Made by a program: the position numbers and the translations under genes. From positions 8,186,233 through 8,250,232 of the forward strand of contig CP036432.1 of the NCBI GenBank assembly GCA_007753675.1: DNA of 64,000 nucleotides, read 5' to 3'. Within the stretch, counting starts at the first letter, position 1. The number at the start of each line of letters is the position of its first letter. Shown piece after piece: positions 25,358 to 34,701 of this stretch. Under the pieces are notes generated by a model that made no database searches, had not been told where the DNA came from, and was given only the letters and a program-made list of their open reading frames with translations. The stretch comes from Stieleria magnilauensis (GTDB taxonomy: Bacteria > Planctomycetota > Planctomycetia > Pirellulales > Pirellulaceae).

Positions 25358-26015
25358 TCAAAACTCAAACTTCCGCACGCCTTTCACCCGCAGGATCTCC
25401 TTGAGTTGCTCCTTCGACTCGTCGGACAGTCGATCGATCGGAACCTTGGCGTCGGCCCCATCTCGTTTGACCAACGTGACGTGATCGGTGGCAAAGGACT
25501 TGAACGCAGCCTCGACCGAGAACTTGCCGGTCGCGTCCGTCCACGTCACAAACTCTGGCGTGATTGGTTCAGTATCGGAAGCGTCTGATGCAGAAGCGAT
25601 CGCCCGGTCGATGGTGGATCCCTCGGGCCTGATGCTGTCCAGGTACTCGTCGCGCTCCTTGACAACGGTCGTGACGTAATCGCGGAACTTGCGATCGTCG
25701 CGCTTGATCAGCAGCTGCTCGACATAGCCCGCAACCGATCCAACAACGAGCCGGGCGTGCATTGGTTCTATCGATCCCGATCGACTGCTGAGCGCTGCCG
25801 CCTTTGTGCTGAACTCTCGAGCGAACTTGCCCCATGCCGCATCGTTTTGGATCAGGCCTCGAGCCAGCGCTCGGTCGATGTCGTCAAGCAGCTTGTCAGT
25901 CTCGTGGGCATACTGACGCAGCTGTGCGTACGACGTGGCGGGCTTCTGCTCGGTCAATCGCGTCAGTCCATCTGCTACCTGCTCGACGCTCATCATGCCT
26001 TCAGGTGCCGGGACC
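25358..26015 (-). pseudogene. SHD1-domain protein, C-terminal part, interrupted by IS66
   Basis: The last about 219 residues of a protein with a helical middle and an SHD1 (SLA1 homology) domain near the C-terminus ('FVTWTDATGKFSVEAAFKSF', then 'VTLVKRDGADAKVPIDRLSD'). SHD1 domains are common in planctomycete membrane or periplasmic proteins. The 5' part is at 31361-31566. Joining the two across the IS66, keeping one copy of the 8-bp duplication, restores one frame of 287 residues. The GTG at 26035 in the remaining ORF lies inside the IS end and is not the native start. Confidence 0.85.
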
Positions 26016-26044
26016 GTAGATTCGTAACCGTACACCAGAACCAG

Positions 26045-26330
26045 TTAGCGACGTCTGGTTGACTTGTTGAGGAGGCGGCGGCGGGCTCGGCGGGTGCGTT
26101 TGCGGTCGGCGGCTTGGCGGCGTTCGTCCTGCCTGTACTCGCGAATCGATTCAGGGTGCTCCGCTTTCCATGCGTGGGGAGTCAGTACGGACCAGTCTGT
26201 CTCGCCGGCGAGCGCCCTCCGTAAGACATCGTCCAAGTACGCTCGCACGTCCAAGTCGTTGCGGATCGCGCTGCCGATGATCGTTAGCAGGTTTGCTGCT
26301 CGCTCTCCTGAAGCCACCGAGCCCTTAAAG
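26045..26330 (-). pseudogene. tnpC: IS66 TnpC, C-terminal part
   Basis: The last residues of the IS66 transposase, beginning 'LFKGSVASGERAANLL' with 'AYLDDVLRRALAGE' and a basic tail; this is the IS66 C-terminal domain. It joins in frame to 28927-30464 when the IS21 and one copy of AGCCAG are removed, giving 607 residues. Confidence 0.9.
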
Positions 26331-26491
26331 AGCCAGTGTCTAGCGACAATTGGTTTTCCCGGTTACCGACAATTAGCTTTCCCGGGTTGAGGCGATCTCA
26401 TGTTGGCTTGTTTTCGGCCAGCGACAATTAGAATTCCCGGATTTTGGGATTCGGGTCATCATCGTAACTCCTTGTTTCCACGGAGATTGCG

Positions 26492-28900
26492 ATGGTCACG
26501 GACGGACAAGTTAAAGAACTGCGGCGGTTGCTAGCATCAGGCAAGTCGCTGGCCGCCTCGTCAAGGATGACTGAAATGGATGAGAAAACAGCAAGGCATT
26601 ATCGAGACGACGACCGGCTCCCTTCGGAGTGCAAGAAGCCGCGGACGTACCGAACTCGAATCGACCCGTTCGCCGGAGTCTGGGACGAGGTGCAACGCAA
26701 ACTCGAGGCCGAACCTCGACTCCAAGCGAAGACCCTTTTCCAGTGGCTGCAAGATTGCTATCCCGGCCTCTATCCGGACTCGACTCGCAGAACTTTCGAA
26801 CGGCGTGTGAGGAAGTGGCGCAGCATGCATGGCCCCGGAAAACCGGTCATGTTTCCACAAGAGCATCACCCTGCTCGCCTTGCCGCGAGTGACTTCACCG
26901 TCATGAACGAACTTCATGTCACGATTGCGGGAGTGTCTTTTGAGCACATGCTGTACCACTGCGTGTTGACCTACTCCAACGTCGAGTCCGTCACGCTCTG
27001 CTTCTCCGAATCATTCGAGGCACTCAGCGAAGGCATCCAGAATGCGTTCTGGGAATTCGGTGGCGTCCCCGAGCGTCATCGCACCGACAGCCTCAGCGCC
27101 GCGGTCAACAACCATTCATCACGCAAGGAACTCACGGCGCGGTATGCGGCATTGATGGATCATTACAGAGTCGAACCGGAGCGGATCAACGTTCGTTGCG
27201 CCAACGAGAACGGTGATGTCGAATCGTCTCACGGTCATCTCAAGAACCGAATCGACCAAGCACTGCTGCTACGCGGCAGCCGCGACTTCGCCAGCCGCAA
27301 AGCCTACATGGACTTCGTGCGAGCTCTGATCACGCGAAGCAACCTCGCTCGCAAGGACCGTTTCGAAATCGAACAGTCGCATTTGAGCCGACTTCCCGAT
27401 CACAGGCTCGATACCGATGACATCCAGCGGGGGCTCACCGTTGACAGTAGCAGTACGATCAAGGTGAAGAAGAATGTCTACTCCGTCCCCAGTCGTCTGA
27501 TCAAGCACAAGGTCGACGTGAGGATCAGTGCCGAATGGATCGATGTAACGCACCACGGCATTGAAGTGCAGCGGATGCCTCGACTGATCGGTGTCGGCGG
27601 TTCGGCGATTAATTATCGCCACGTGATCGATTCACTGGTCCGCAAACCGGGGGCATTTGAGAACTACAAGTATCGGCAAGACATGTTCCCGACGAGTCAC
27701 TTTCGGATCGCGTATGACATGTTGTGTGATGCTCACAGCGGGAAGGTTGCGGTGCGAAACTACCTGCAGCTCCTGCAAATCGCGGCTCGCGAGAGCCAAG
27801 ACGCAGTGCAGGATGCGCTGCGTCACCAAATCCAATCGGGGCAATCCATTGATGTCGAGCTTATTCGGCAGATGGTGCGCGAAGCGATCGAAATCAAGCC
27901 GGCGACCGACATCGACGTCGATCCGCCCGACTTGAACGACTTTGATGTATTACTTCACACGTTCGACAAGGAGAGTCCAAACGATGAACCGCCCTACTAC
28001 CACCAGCAAGCGTCAAACAAAGGCGACCCAATCCCCATCAAAGCGGACCTGCAAGACGACCCCGCCAGAGACGGCGCAAGTCGACAGCGGCCCGATGGAG
28101 GAACGCCTGACCGAGCAGTTCCGCAGCTTGCGACTGCCGATGTTTCGCGACCAGTTTCAATCGTCGGCCGACCGCGCGGCAGCGGAGGACCTGAGCCATG
28201 TCGAGTACCTGGCGGAACTGACGGACCTGGAATGCCAGGCCCGCCACGAGAGTCGGATCAAGCGTCTAATGACGAATTCCCGACTTCCGTTGGGCAAGAC
28301 CTGGGAGACATTCAAGTTCGATCGTTTGCCGTTGTCGGTGACGCGGCAACTGGAAAGTCTTCGGGAAGGATCGTTCTTGGACCGTCGGGAGAACGTCCTG
28401 ATTTTTGGGCGGCCCGGTGCCGGGAAAAGTCATGCGCTTTGTGCACTTGCGAATCAACTCGTGCAGCAAGGCCGAAGCATGTTGCTGACGACTTGCAGCC
28501 TGCTGGTGCAACAGTTGCTGATCGCCAAACGGGATCTTCGGTTGCAGAAGTTCATCAAGAAGCTGTCACGCTACGAAGGTCTACTGATCGACGACTTGGG
28601 TTACGTGCAACAGGATCGAGAGGAGATGGAGGTGCTGTTCACGCTGTTGGCGGAACGCTACGAACGGGGCAGCGTGTTGTTGACGAGCAACCTGGCGTTC
28701 AGCAAGTGGGACCAAATTTTCAAAGATGCGATGACGACGGCCGCGGCGATCGACCGATTGGTTCACCACAGCGTGATCATCGAGTTGAACGTGCCGAGCT
28801 ATCGCGTGGAGACCGCCAGGCAAACCAAATCAGCTGGACAATCACGAAAGGGTTCGAAACAAAAATCGACTTCGTGATCGGGAATTCTAGTTGTCGCTAA
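26492..28900 (+). CDS. istA: IS21 transposase IstA (reading frame over-long)
   Basis: The IstA part is about the first 500 residues: an N-terminal helix-turn-helix ('VTDGQVKELRRLLASGKSLA'), then the DDE core with 'AASDFTVMNELHVTI' (Asp), 'RHRTDSLSAAV' (Asp) and 'NENGDVESSHGHLKNRIDQA' (Glu), then a C-terminal DNA-binding domain. The frame has no stop near the expected end (about 27980) and continues 300 codons through istB in another frame. That tail is Gly/Arg/Pro-rich and probably not functional, so the natural stop was probably lost or lies in another frame. Confidence 0.85.
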   Translation: MVTDGQVKELRRLLASGKSLAASSRMTEMDEKTARHYRDDDRLPSECKKPRTYRTRIDPFAGVWDEVQRKLEAEPRLQAKTLFQWLQDCYPGLYPDSTRRTFERRVRKWRSMHGPGKPVMFPQEHHPARLAASDFTVMNELHVTIAGVSFEHMLYHCVLTYSNVESVTLCFSESFEALSEGIQNAFWEFGGVPERHRTDSLSAAVNNHSSRKELTARYAALMDHYRVEPERINVRCANENGDVESSHGHLKNRIDQALLLRGSRDFASRKAYMDFVRALITRSNLARKDRFEIEQSHLSRLPDHRLDTDDIQRGLTVDSSSTIKVKKNVYSVPSRLIKHKVDVRISAEWIDVTHHGIEVQRMPRLIGVGGSAINYRHVIDSLVRKPGAFENYKYRQDMFPTSHFRIAYDMLCDAHSGKVAVRNYLQLLQIAARESQDAVQDALRHQIQSGQSIDVELIRQMVREAIEIKPATDIDVDPPDLNDFDVLLHTFDKESPNDEPPYYHQQASNKGDPIPIKADLQDDPARDGASRQRPDGGTPDRAVPQLATADVSRPVSIVGRPRGSGGPEPCRVPGGTDGPGMPGPPRESDQASNDEFPTSVGQDLGDIQVRSFAVVGDAATGKSSGRIVLGPSGERPDFWAARCREKSCALCTCESTRAARPKHVADDLQPAGATVADRQTGSSVAEVHQEAVTLRRSTDRRLGLRATGSRGDGGAVHAVGGTLRTGQRVVDEQPGVQQVGPNFQRCDDDGRGDRPIGSPQRDHRVERAELSRGDRQANQISWTITKGFETKIDFVIGNSSCR
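27984..28877 (+). CDS. istB: IS21 transposition helper ATPase IstB
   Basis: 297 residues from the ATG at 27984, preceded by AAGGAGAG. AAA+ ATPase with Walker A 'IFGRPGAGKSHALCAL', Walker B 'GLLIDDLGYVQ' and the arginine-finger region near 'LLTSNLAFSKWDQIF'. It is the DnaA/DnaC-like loader that assembles IstA on target DNA. The N-terminal extension of about 30 residues is Thr/Lys-rich. Confidence 0.92.
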   Translation: MNRPTTTSKRQTKATQSPSKRTCKTTPPETAQVDSGPMEERLTEQFRSLRLPMFRDQFQSSADRAAAEDLSHVEYLAELTDLECQARHESRIKRLMTNSRLPLGKTWETFKFDRLPLSVTRQLESLREGSFLDRRENVLIFGRPGAGKSHALCALANQLVQQGRSMLLTTCSLLVQQLLIAKRDLRLQKFIKKLSRYEGLLIDDLGYVQQDREEMEVLFTLLAERYERGSVLLTSNLAFSKWDQIFKDAMTTAAAIDRLVHHSVIIELNVPSYRVETARQTKSAGQSRKGSKQKSTS

Positions 28901-28926
28901 AGCGGAGAACCAATTGTCGCCGAACA

Positions 28927-30464
28927 AGCCAGTTCTTCCTTCCCGTGGCGACGCGTTTCATCAACTGCTCGCAATCGTTATTGTCCAGCGGAATCGTCGC
29001 GTCCTCGGTGAAGCGGCACAGTGCTTCCCAGTGACGTCGCACATAGCCAGCCGCCACACCGAGATTGCTCTTGGGAAGAACCGACGGTGACTGCATCGCT
29101 TCGCTGTCGAGGTACTCCGCGATCTGGTCGAGAACATGACGCGATAAGCTTTGACGTCGCGCAAGACGCGCTGCATCGTCAAGCTCCTTGATCTGGTCTT
29201 CTACGTCGTAAAGCATCCGAATCAGCGACTCCAACTTCGCCACTTGCAGAGGGAACGCACCGCGACACTCATCGATCTTGCGACGCGCATGCGCCCAGCA
29301 TGCCGCGAACGTGATTCGCGAGTCACTTCGTAGATCGATCTTTTGAAAACCCGACCAGCAGTCTCCTAGGACGTTGCCTTTAAAATCACTCAGTACATCA
29401 TCCGGTCCATCGCGGTGACGACTCACCGTAAAATCGAACACCACCACCGGAAGACGTGAGGCGTAGTAGCCCCACATGTTTGCGTTGATGCTTGGCTTGC
29501 CGGACTCGATCGCATTTCCAAGCACTTCGCCGATCCGCTTGCCGCGGGGATGTTCCGATAGGTCAGGCATGGCCTTCGGTGTGATCAACAACACACCGGT
29601 GTCGTCGCAGCCGACCGTGCGATCGTGCTTCAAAACGCTTCGCAAGTAATCAGCAAGCGGACGAAGCGCGAACTCGACGGCCGTTTCGATGTTCCCCAAT
29701 GTGCTGCGACTGGGCGTCCAGCCACTGCCGGCGAACAGATCTTGCTGACGATAAAACGGCAGGTGATAGAAGTATTTCCAGGCCACAACTTCGACTCCAA
29801 TCGAGGCGTCAAAGCGATCGCCTTCGACCAGACCGGTGGGACGCTCGGGAGTGACGATTCCTTGTGATTTGTCGGTCGGGTGAGCGTACTTGGCATACTT
29901 GGTCACCCGGACTTTCAGTTCACCGGCGGTGCTTTCGAGCGTCTCGACTTCGTCATAGCCGATCAGGATGAGGCCTTTGCGTTGGGCTTCGGGCAGGTCG
30001 ACGATCTTTTCGTATCGCGGCAAGTGTTCGGGGAACTTGCGGTCGCTTGGTTCCGGACGTTTCTTTCTGCGTTTCTTGTTTGCCTCTTCGGCGTCATCGA
30101 CAATCTGTTCGGCCTCGCGAATGGCTTCTTCCAGCGCGCTGACCACCTCGGGCGTGGGCTCTTCTCCGAGATCCAAAAACAACTGGCCTTCGCCATCGAC
30201 GCGTCGTTCACTCTTGCGCCCGTAGAGTTGTTTGAGCAGTTTTTCGATCTTCAGGTTTAGCTCGATGACCTTCTCGTCGAGCTTGTCGTGATCGGCTTTG
30301 AGTTCCAGGACGCTATGAGCTTGCTCCTCGATCAGCTTGTCTTTGAGCGATAGCTCGGTGGCCTGCTTGCCAATGATCTGTTGATGTTCGCCGACCTGCG
30401 ATTGCAGCTCTGCAATCAGTTGATGGCAAGCGTCGATGTCGTTTGGAAGAGGCTTCGAATTCAT
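28927..30464 (-). pseudogene. tnpC: IS66 TnpC, N-terminal part
   Basis: The main part of the IS66 transposase from the ATG at 30464. N-terminal leucine-zipper coiled coil ('ELQSQVGEHQQIIGKQATEL'), zinc-finger-like segment, then the DDE core with 'TVGCDDTGVLLITP' and 'VFDFTVSRHRDGPDD', 'GDCWSGFQKIDLR', and 'IPLDNNDCEQLMKRVATGRK'. It ends at the IS21 insertion. The ORF continues 13 codons into the IS before a stop. The transposase is inactive unless IS21 excises precisely. Confidence 0.92.
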
Positions 30465-30576
30465 GATGGCGACATTATAAATTTCACTCCAAATCGCGCA
30501 AAGCAAGGCGCAAAAAAACCGACTCCGCGAAACAAATTTCGTGGAGCCGGTTCGTTTCGAGTCGATTGGCGATGGG

Positions 30577-30927
30577 CTAAGCTGCCATTCGTTTGCGTCG
30601 GGTCTTGGCCGCTTTCAGTGACACTCCTGCGATCCACATGGCCAGTTCGACGTTATCGATCACGATGTGCGAGCTGCCGTCCTCTGCCTTTGGTATTTCG
30701 ACGGTGCCTTGTTCGAGCCTTCGATACCAGAGCGTCAGTCCGCCGGTTTCCCACCACAGGGCTTTGATGCGATCGCGTCTGCGATTGACGAACAGGAACA
30801 ACGAACCATCGGTCACGCTGTGATTCATCGCAGTGGTGACGATGCCGGTCAGTCCGTCGAAGCCTTTGCGAAAATCGACCGGTTCGGTGCAAAGATAAAT
30901 CGGCACACCGGAGGGCAACCCGATCAT
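30577..30927 (-). CDS. tnpB: IS66 accessory protein TnpB
   Basis: 116 residues with the IS66 Orf2 signature: 'GVPIYLCTEPVDFRKGFDGL', 'SLFLFVNRRRDRIKALWWE' and 'LTLWYRRLEQGTVEIPK'. Needed for transposition of IS66 elements with TnpA and TnpC. Start overlaps the tnpA stop (ATGA). Confidence 0.93.
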   Translation of the reverse strand: MIGLPSGVPIYLCTEPVDFRKGFDGLTGIVTTAMNHSVTDGSLFLFVNRRRDRIKALWWETGGLTLWYRRLEQGTVEIPKAEDGSSHIVIDNVELAMWIAGVSLKAAKTRRKRMAA

Positions 30928-31280
30928 GGCCGGGCCTCCGGCTGTTGGCTTGGTTGCCGATCCGTCGGGACCTCCACGCGGATTCGAATGCCGCCGGGAA
31001 GTTCGATGGTGGTGCAGGCAGTCGCCGGGCCGACGACCCGATCAGGCTCGCCAGCCTGATCGCCGGGCAGGCCAGGTAGGCGAAGCGGCACGAACTGGAC
31101 GTTCGGCTCGCCTGGCTCTGGCTCGAGGAGTGCTGGCGACTGGCGCAGCTTTTTCTTCCATTGATAGAAGGACGGCTGCGAGACGCCTTCATTTCGACAG
31201 AACTGGGCGACGGTCATTCGCGAGCGATCAAATCGACGCAACCGTTCCTGCCAAACCTTGGCAGTTTTGGATCGGGGCAT
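30924..31280 (-). CDS. tnpA: IS66 accessory protein TnpA
   Basis: 118 residues from the ATG at 31280. The N-terminal helix-turn-helix 'QERLRRFDRSRMTVAQFCRN' with 'EGVSQPSFYQWKKKLRQ' is typical of IS66 TnpA (Orf1). The C-terminal half is Pro/Gly-rich. First gene of the IS66 operon. Confidence 0.92.
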   Translation of the reverse strand: MPRSKTAKVWQERLRRFDRSRMTVAQFCRNEGVSQPSFYQWKKKLRQSPALLEPEPGEPNVQFVPLRLPGLPGDQAGEPDRVVGPATACTTIELPGGIRIRVEVPTDRQPSQQPEARP

Positions 31281-31360
31281 GAGTTTTCTCCGTTTGGTGA
31301 AACGAAACAAAACCCACCACGGTAAACCCCGCGCCTACAACGGTTCTGGTGTACGGTTAC

Positions 31361-31566
31361 GTAGATTCCGCCTGGACCAGCTCTGGGCTTGGGCTGGGGT
31401 CTGGCCCAGCCTGCTCGGTGACGTCTTGTTGGTTTGGTTGGACCCGAACAGGGACGGAGACAGCCGTTCGCTCCTGCTTTCGATCTGGGGCAAGCCAATT
31501 GCTGATGCCGCTACACAGAACGATTACCACAATGAATCCAATGACCGATTTACCAAGCCTGCCCAC
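31361..31566 (-). pseudogene. SHD1-domain protein, N-terminal part
   Basis: The first about 68 residues, starting with a GTG preceded by GGAG. The transmembrane anchor is 'VIGFIVVIVLCSGISNWL', followed by a Gln/Pro-rich linker. It continues in frame into 26015-25358 once IS66 is removed. The native protein would be a membrane-anchored SHD1 protein. Confidence 0.85.
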
Positions 31567-31673
31567 TTCAGTTGATCTCCGCCTTTGTGCCTGACTGTCC
31601 CATCGGGCAGCGTGGAAAACTGCACCGCAAGGGGCAGTTTAACCCGCCATCACGGAGGGGTATACTGCGGTCC

Positions 31674-31795
31674 ATGAGATTCACAGCACTAGCACTGATC
31701 CTGATCACGACGCAGGCCGTCACCGCTTCCAGCGTTACGCGTGTATTGGACGGGGACACGATCCAAATCGACGGCGAGACTGGGTGTCCGTTCGG
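31674..31795 (+). pseudogene. Thermonuclease-like (SNase) gene, N-terminal fragment
   Basis: A signal peptide ('MRFTALALILITTQAVTASS') leads into 'VTRVLDGDTIQIDGE', the conserved start of staphylococcal-nuclease-type domains. The usual continuation ('RLxGIDxPE') is missing; the sequence runs into the antisense end of the replication gene. So the gene was cut by a deletion at about 31780-31800. Confidence 0.7.
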
Positions 31796-33408
31796 ATGCA
31801 GCCGATGGCTGACTTTGACATCGGCTCCCCGACTTCTCTCAGCTTGCTAATGATTCGATCCTTGGCTGCCTGAAGATCTGCCTTGCGTTTCTCTTCCTGC
31901 TTGCGACGAGACTTCGCTGTCTTCTGCTCCCTGTTTGCTTGCTTCCGAGATTCGGCCTCTTCCACCGTCAGGACCTCGGGTTTCCAGATTCTGGGACTCG
32001 GGTAGACACCCTCGGTTACGTCAACCGGCGCGATCAGTGAGTGACCGTCGTTTCCTCCGATATTGAGCCAGAGGTTGTGTCGACCTTCGTAGTCGTAGGC
32101 TTCGCGTCTTCCCACCATGATCCACTGTCGGGCAAACGCAGCCCAGCCAGCCCACGCGAGATCAGTGAAGACAGCGGGGGCATACCTGTCGCTCTTGAAC
32201 CCTTTCTGCTTCGTGTGGTGAACAAGCAGCAGAGTGACGCCGAGGTCGTTGCATACATCAACCAGCGGCTGAATGCGTTGTCCCTGGATCATCATGTTCT
32301 CCGCACCGTCGCCGGACACGCAAAGGTAGAGCGGATCCACGACCAGCACCTTGGCACCCGTAGATGTCAACATGGATCGCATGTGCTCGACCCCCGATTC
32401 GCTGTCAACCTTGACCACCTTGTCAATCACGTTGAGGCGTCCCGAAAACGAGCCGATCCCCCGCGAGTCCTTGATTCTCCGAAAGAGGTCATTGATGTTT
32501 CGGCCCCCAGATTCGCCCGAGACGAAAAGCACGCGGGTCGGCTCGGGGGCGGGGAAGTGACCAAGGAACCTTGAGCCTGTTGCCAGAGATGCCGCGAGGT
32601 CTGCAGCAATCGAGGTCTTCAGACACTTCTCACCCCCTCCGATGAAGCCCGGCTTGCCGCGTACAAGGACACCAGGGATCAACCAGTCAACAGGGGGTTC
32701 ATCGACCGACAAACGCTCGTCGATATCTTCGGGCGTAGGCATCTGATCGATCGGTTGAAACTCTCGACAGAGCTTTTGGGCGGATACTCGAAACAGCACC
32801 GGAGAATCCGCCGTGTACTCCTTCAGCCTTGCCCTGACATCGAGTTCCTCAAGCTGTCGGATGATCTCACGATAGTGCTCCCGCTTCCTCTCGATATCCG
32901 CATCCTTGCGAGTGCCGCTTTGTTTGGCGTAGTTGGGCACGAGGACAATCGACGCGCCTCTGGAAACCTCCATCAAGATTCTTGCAGTCTCGTTAATCCC
33001 CGTGGAGAAATCGATCACATTGAGCGCGATCGCGGGATACCCGAGCTGGTTGATCTGCCCCGCATCCTCTGGCTTGCCAGTGACAAACCAAAGTTCGCCC
33101 GCGTTCGGGAATCGAGGGGCTCCGCTGCAGTGCGGCACTGCGATACAGACTCTGTCCTCCATCACTCGTCCCCTGTCGTCGATGTAGGGTGCTTCGATCG
33201 CTGTCCCGTCGATTTCATAAGCGGGAACGAAGGGCGGCCCACCATCGGAAGCAGCGTACGCTCCCATTTCGAGCAAGCGAGGGTCGCTAATCACATTGAC
33301 ACGAGGAAGAGCAGGCGTTGATGCGTGCGAACTACACGAAGACTGGGGCAGCGCAGCGCAGAGCAGCGACGGATTCTCCGCCGGGAGAGTTGATGAGATG
33401 GATGTCAT
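31735..33408 (-). CDS. Primase/RepA-like helicase protein, C-terminus truncated
   Basis: 557 residues from the ATG at 33408. The N-terminal half resembles a degenerate primase TOPRIM region ('NAGELWFVTGKPEDAGQINQ', 'GASIVLVPNYAKQSG'). The C-terminal half is a RecA-like AAA_25/RepA ATPase: 'KPGFIGGGEKCLKTSIAADL' (Walker A), 'AKVLVVDPLYLCVSGDG' (Walker B) and 'VTLLLVHHTKQKG'. It is the likely replication initiator/helicase of element B. The last about 20 residues are out-of-place sequence from a deletion shared with the SNase fragment. Confidence 0.75.
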   Translation of the reverse strand: MTSISSTLPAENPSLLCAALPQSSCSSHASTPALPRVNVISDPRLLEMGAYAASDGGPPFVPAYEIDGTAIEAPYIDDRGRVMEDRVCIAVPHCSGAPRFPNAGELWFVTGKPEDAGQINQLGYPAIALNVIDFSTGINETARILMEVSRGASIVLVPNYAKQSGTRKDADIERKREHYREIIRQLEELDVRARLKEYTADSPVLFRVSAQKLCREFQPIDQMPTPEDIDERLSVDEPPVDWLIPGVLVRGKPGFIGGGEKCLKTSIAADLAASLATGSRFLGHFPAPEPTRVLFVSGESGGRNINDLFRRIKDSRGIGSFSGRLNVIDKVVKVDSESGVEHMRSMLTSTGAKVLVVDPLYLCVSGDGAENMMIQGQRIQPLVDVCNDLGVTLLLVHHTKQKGFKSDRYAPAVFTDLAWAGWAAFARQWIMVGRREAYDYEGRHNLWLNIGGNDGHSLIAPVDVTEGVYPSPRIWKPEVLTVEEAESRKQANREQKTAKSRRKQEEKRKADLQAAKDRIISKLREVGEPMSKSAIGCIRTDTQSRRRFGSCPRPIHA

Positions 33409-33733
33409 CGGTCGTTTAGGGTCCTTCCGGATCAATGCCGGATGCTGGGGAACAGAAGATCTGCATATGGGTGCTAAACTTCTGCAGGAAAAACGAAATT
33501 GCTCCGATGCATGCCGCGTATCGCCGGGGGCCACAACGACACTGCGGAGAAGTCCGTTTCCGCAGCGCCGCTGATGACCTAGACCGATGGCATGCAACCA
33601 AGAGCAGACCCCGCGAAGTGCGGGCAAGGTGCGCGAGTATCGACAGCGAGTGACGGTCGCTGGCACCGATGAATGGCAGGTGGACGCCCGCCTCACAATT
33701 CTAGATCTTGCCGAATCTCTGTCCGCGAGTTCG
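33409..33733. other. Upstream region of the replication gene
   Basis: About 325 bp between the replication gene and the coiled-coil gene. No convincing gene or repeat. It could hold the replication-gene promoter or an origin; no iterons were seen. Confidence 0.4.
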
Positions 33734-34243
33734 TTACAGCTGGTCCTTCAGCGTCTTGATTCGCTGCTCGACCTTGGCCAGCTCACGACGGGCGAATGCC
33801 TCGCGATCGGCAAACCGTGCGACATCACGGACAGAGTCGCGAAACGCGTCGATCTCGGCGAGTCCGACACCCGCCTTGGGCTCGCCCCAGCGATCAAAGA
33901 CATGTGCCGCGTTTTGTCGTTTCTCTGCGTCGGCCTTGGCTTCGAGGTGCGAGCGGATTTCGGACCAGATCCGAGACTTCTCTGCTTCGAGCTCCGCGAT
34001 CTGGGCTTCGATCGCTTCTTTGCGCAGTCGCTTGTCGCATCGGTCGACAGCCTGCTTGATGAATCCTGCGGGGTCGTCGGGTGCATTCTCGCGGGCCCAC
34101 TGCTCGACGAATGCGATGTCGCAGGGCTTGCCGGTGCAGTTCTTGAGGATCTCTCCGTTGAACCGGTCTTGATTCGCCTGGGCTCGGCGATGATCGCTTT
34201 GTGCTTCGTCGGCGAATTTGGTTAGCAGTTTCGTCAGGTTCAT
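33734..34243 (-). CDS. Coiled-coil hypothetical protein (element B)
   Basis: 169 residues, strongly alpha-helical, with coiled coil around 'EAIEAQIAELEAEKSRIW' and at the C-terminus 'ARRELAKVEQRIKTLKDQL'. The N-terminal part contains 'LKNCTGKPCDIAFVEQWA'. Upstream of the replication gene on the same strand. No family recognised. Confidence 0.6.
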   Translation of the reverse strand: MNLTKLLTKFADEAQSDHRRAQANQDRFNGEILKNCTGKPCDIAFVEQWARENAPDDPAGFIKQAVDRCDKRLRKEAIEAQIAELEAEKSRIWSEIRSHLEAKADAEKRQNAAHVFDRWGEPKAGVGLAEIDAFRDSVRDVARFADREAFARRELAKVEQRIKTLKDQL

Positions 34244-34281
34244 TCTTTCATCCTTGATTGAGTTGGTGGGTCAGTTCGATT

Positions 34282-34485
34282 TCACTTTCTAAGCATCGTC
34301 GCAACGTCGACCGCTCGAACCCTGACCGACCCGCTGATTCGAACGCTCCGAAGCAACCCGCGACTGATCCACCGATAAACGGTGCTCGGCGAGATGTCGA
34401 GCGTGTGCGCGACGGTCATGGGCCTAACGTACTCCATGCCTGGGAACAGTTCTTGAGCGAGTTTCGTTGGCTTTGTGTCATCCAT
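34282..34485 (-). CDS. Helix-turn-helix regulator (excisionase family)
   Basis: 67 residues from the ATG at 34485; the longer frame includes a repeat upstream. 'YVRPMTVAHTLDISPSTVYR' then 'WISRGLLRSVRISGSVRVRA' is an AlpA/HTH_17 domain. The 42-bp repeat at 34551-34592 lies about 65 bp upstream. Confidence 0.75.
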   Translation of the reverse strand: MDDTKPTKLAQELFPGMEYVRPMTVAHTLDISPSTVYRWISRGLLRSVRISGSVRVRAVDVATMLRK

Positions 34486-34550
34486 GGTGGTCACTCCATT
34501 GAGTACGATTGCTTGAAGCACTGAAAAGATTGAAACGCATGATTTGCGTC

Positions 34551-34592
34551 TTGGAATTCTTATGCCTCGAGACATCTTGTCCATGAGATTTT
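34551..34592. repeat. 42-bp upstream repeat, copy 1
   Basis: Identical to 35356-35397 over 42 bp including CTCGAG. Each copy has a small inverted repeat next to it (here ACGC-ATGATTT-GCGT, 34535-34549). Located upstream of the regulator gene at 34485, so it is a candidate promoter/operator module. Confidence 0.65.
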
Positions 34593-34701
34593 TTGGTCGA
34601 GACGGTCAGGCGAAAAGAACCGCGCGACCGTAGCACCTCTGGTCACAAGGTGGACGGTCGCTGACTCAGACGTGAGCCAACGACCATGACACCGTGGTGA
34701 A

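Larger units (their letters stand above)
26337..28926 (+). mobile_element. IS21-family element inserted in IS66 tnpC
   Basis: Starts TGTCTAGCGACAATTGG at 26337. The right end, read in reverse, is TGTTCGGCGACAATTGG, ending at 28926. The ends carry multiple repeats of CGACAATT-N5-TTCCCGG type, as in IS21. The 6-bp target duplication AGCCAG is at 26331-26336 and 28927-28932. It encodes istA and istB. Confidence 0.93.
26024..31360 (-). mobile_element. IS66-family element, split by an IS21 element
   Basis: The ends are the inverted repeats GTAACCGTACACCAGAACC at 26024-26042 and 31342-31360. The target duplication GTAGATTC is at 26016-26023 and 31361-31368 (8 bp, standard for IS66). It encodes tnpA, tnpB and tnpC leftward. 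tnpC is cut by the IS21-type element at 26337-28926. Confidence 0.93.

Noticed and set aside
25358..26035. An intact 225-residue SHD1 protein starting at 26035
   Set aside because: The GTG lies inside the IS66 inverted repeat; the native start is on the far side of the IS.
26045..26317. Independent 90-residue gene
   Set aside because: It is the C-terminal end of IS66 TnpC, continuous with 28927-30464 after removing IS21.
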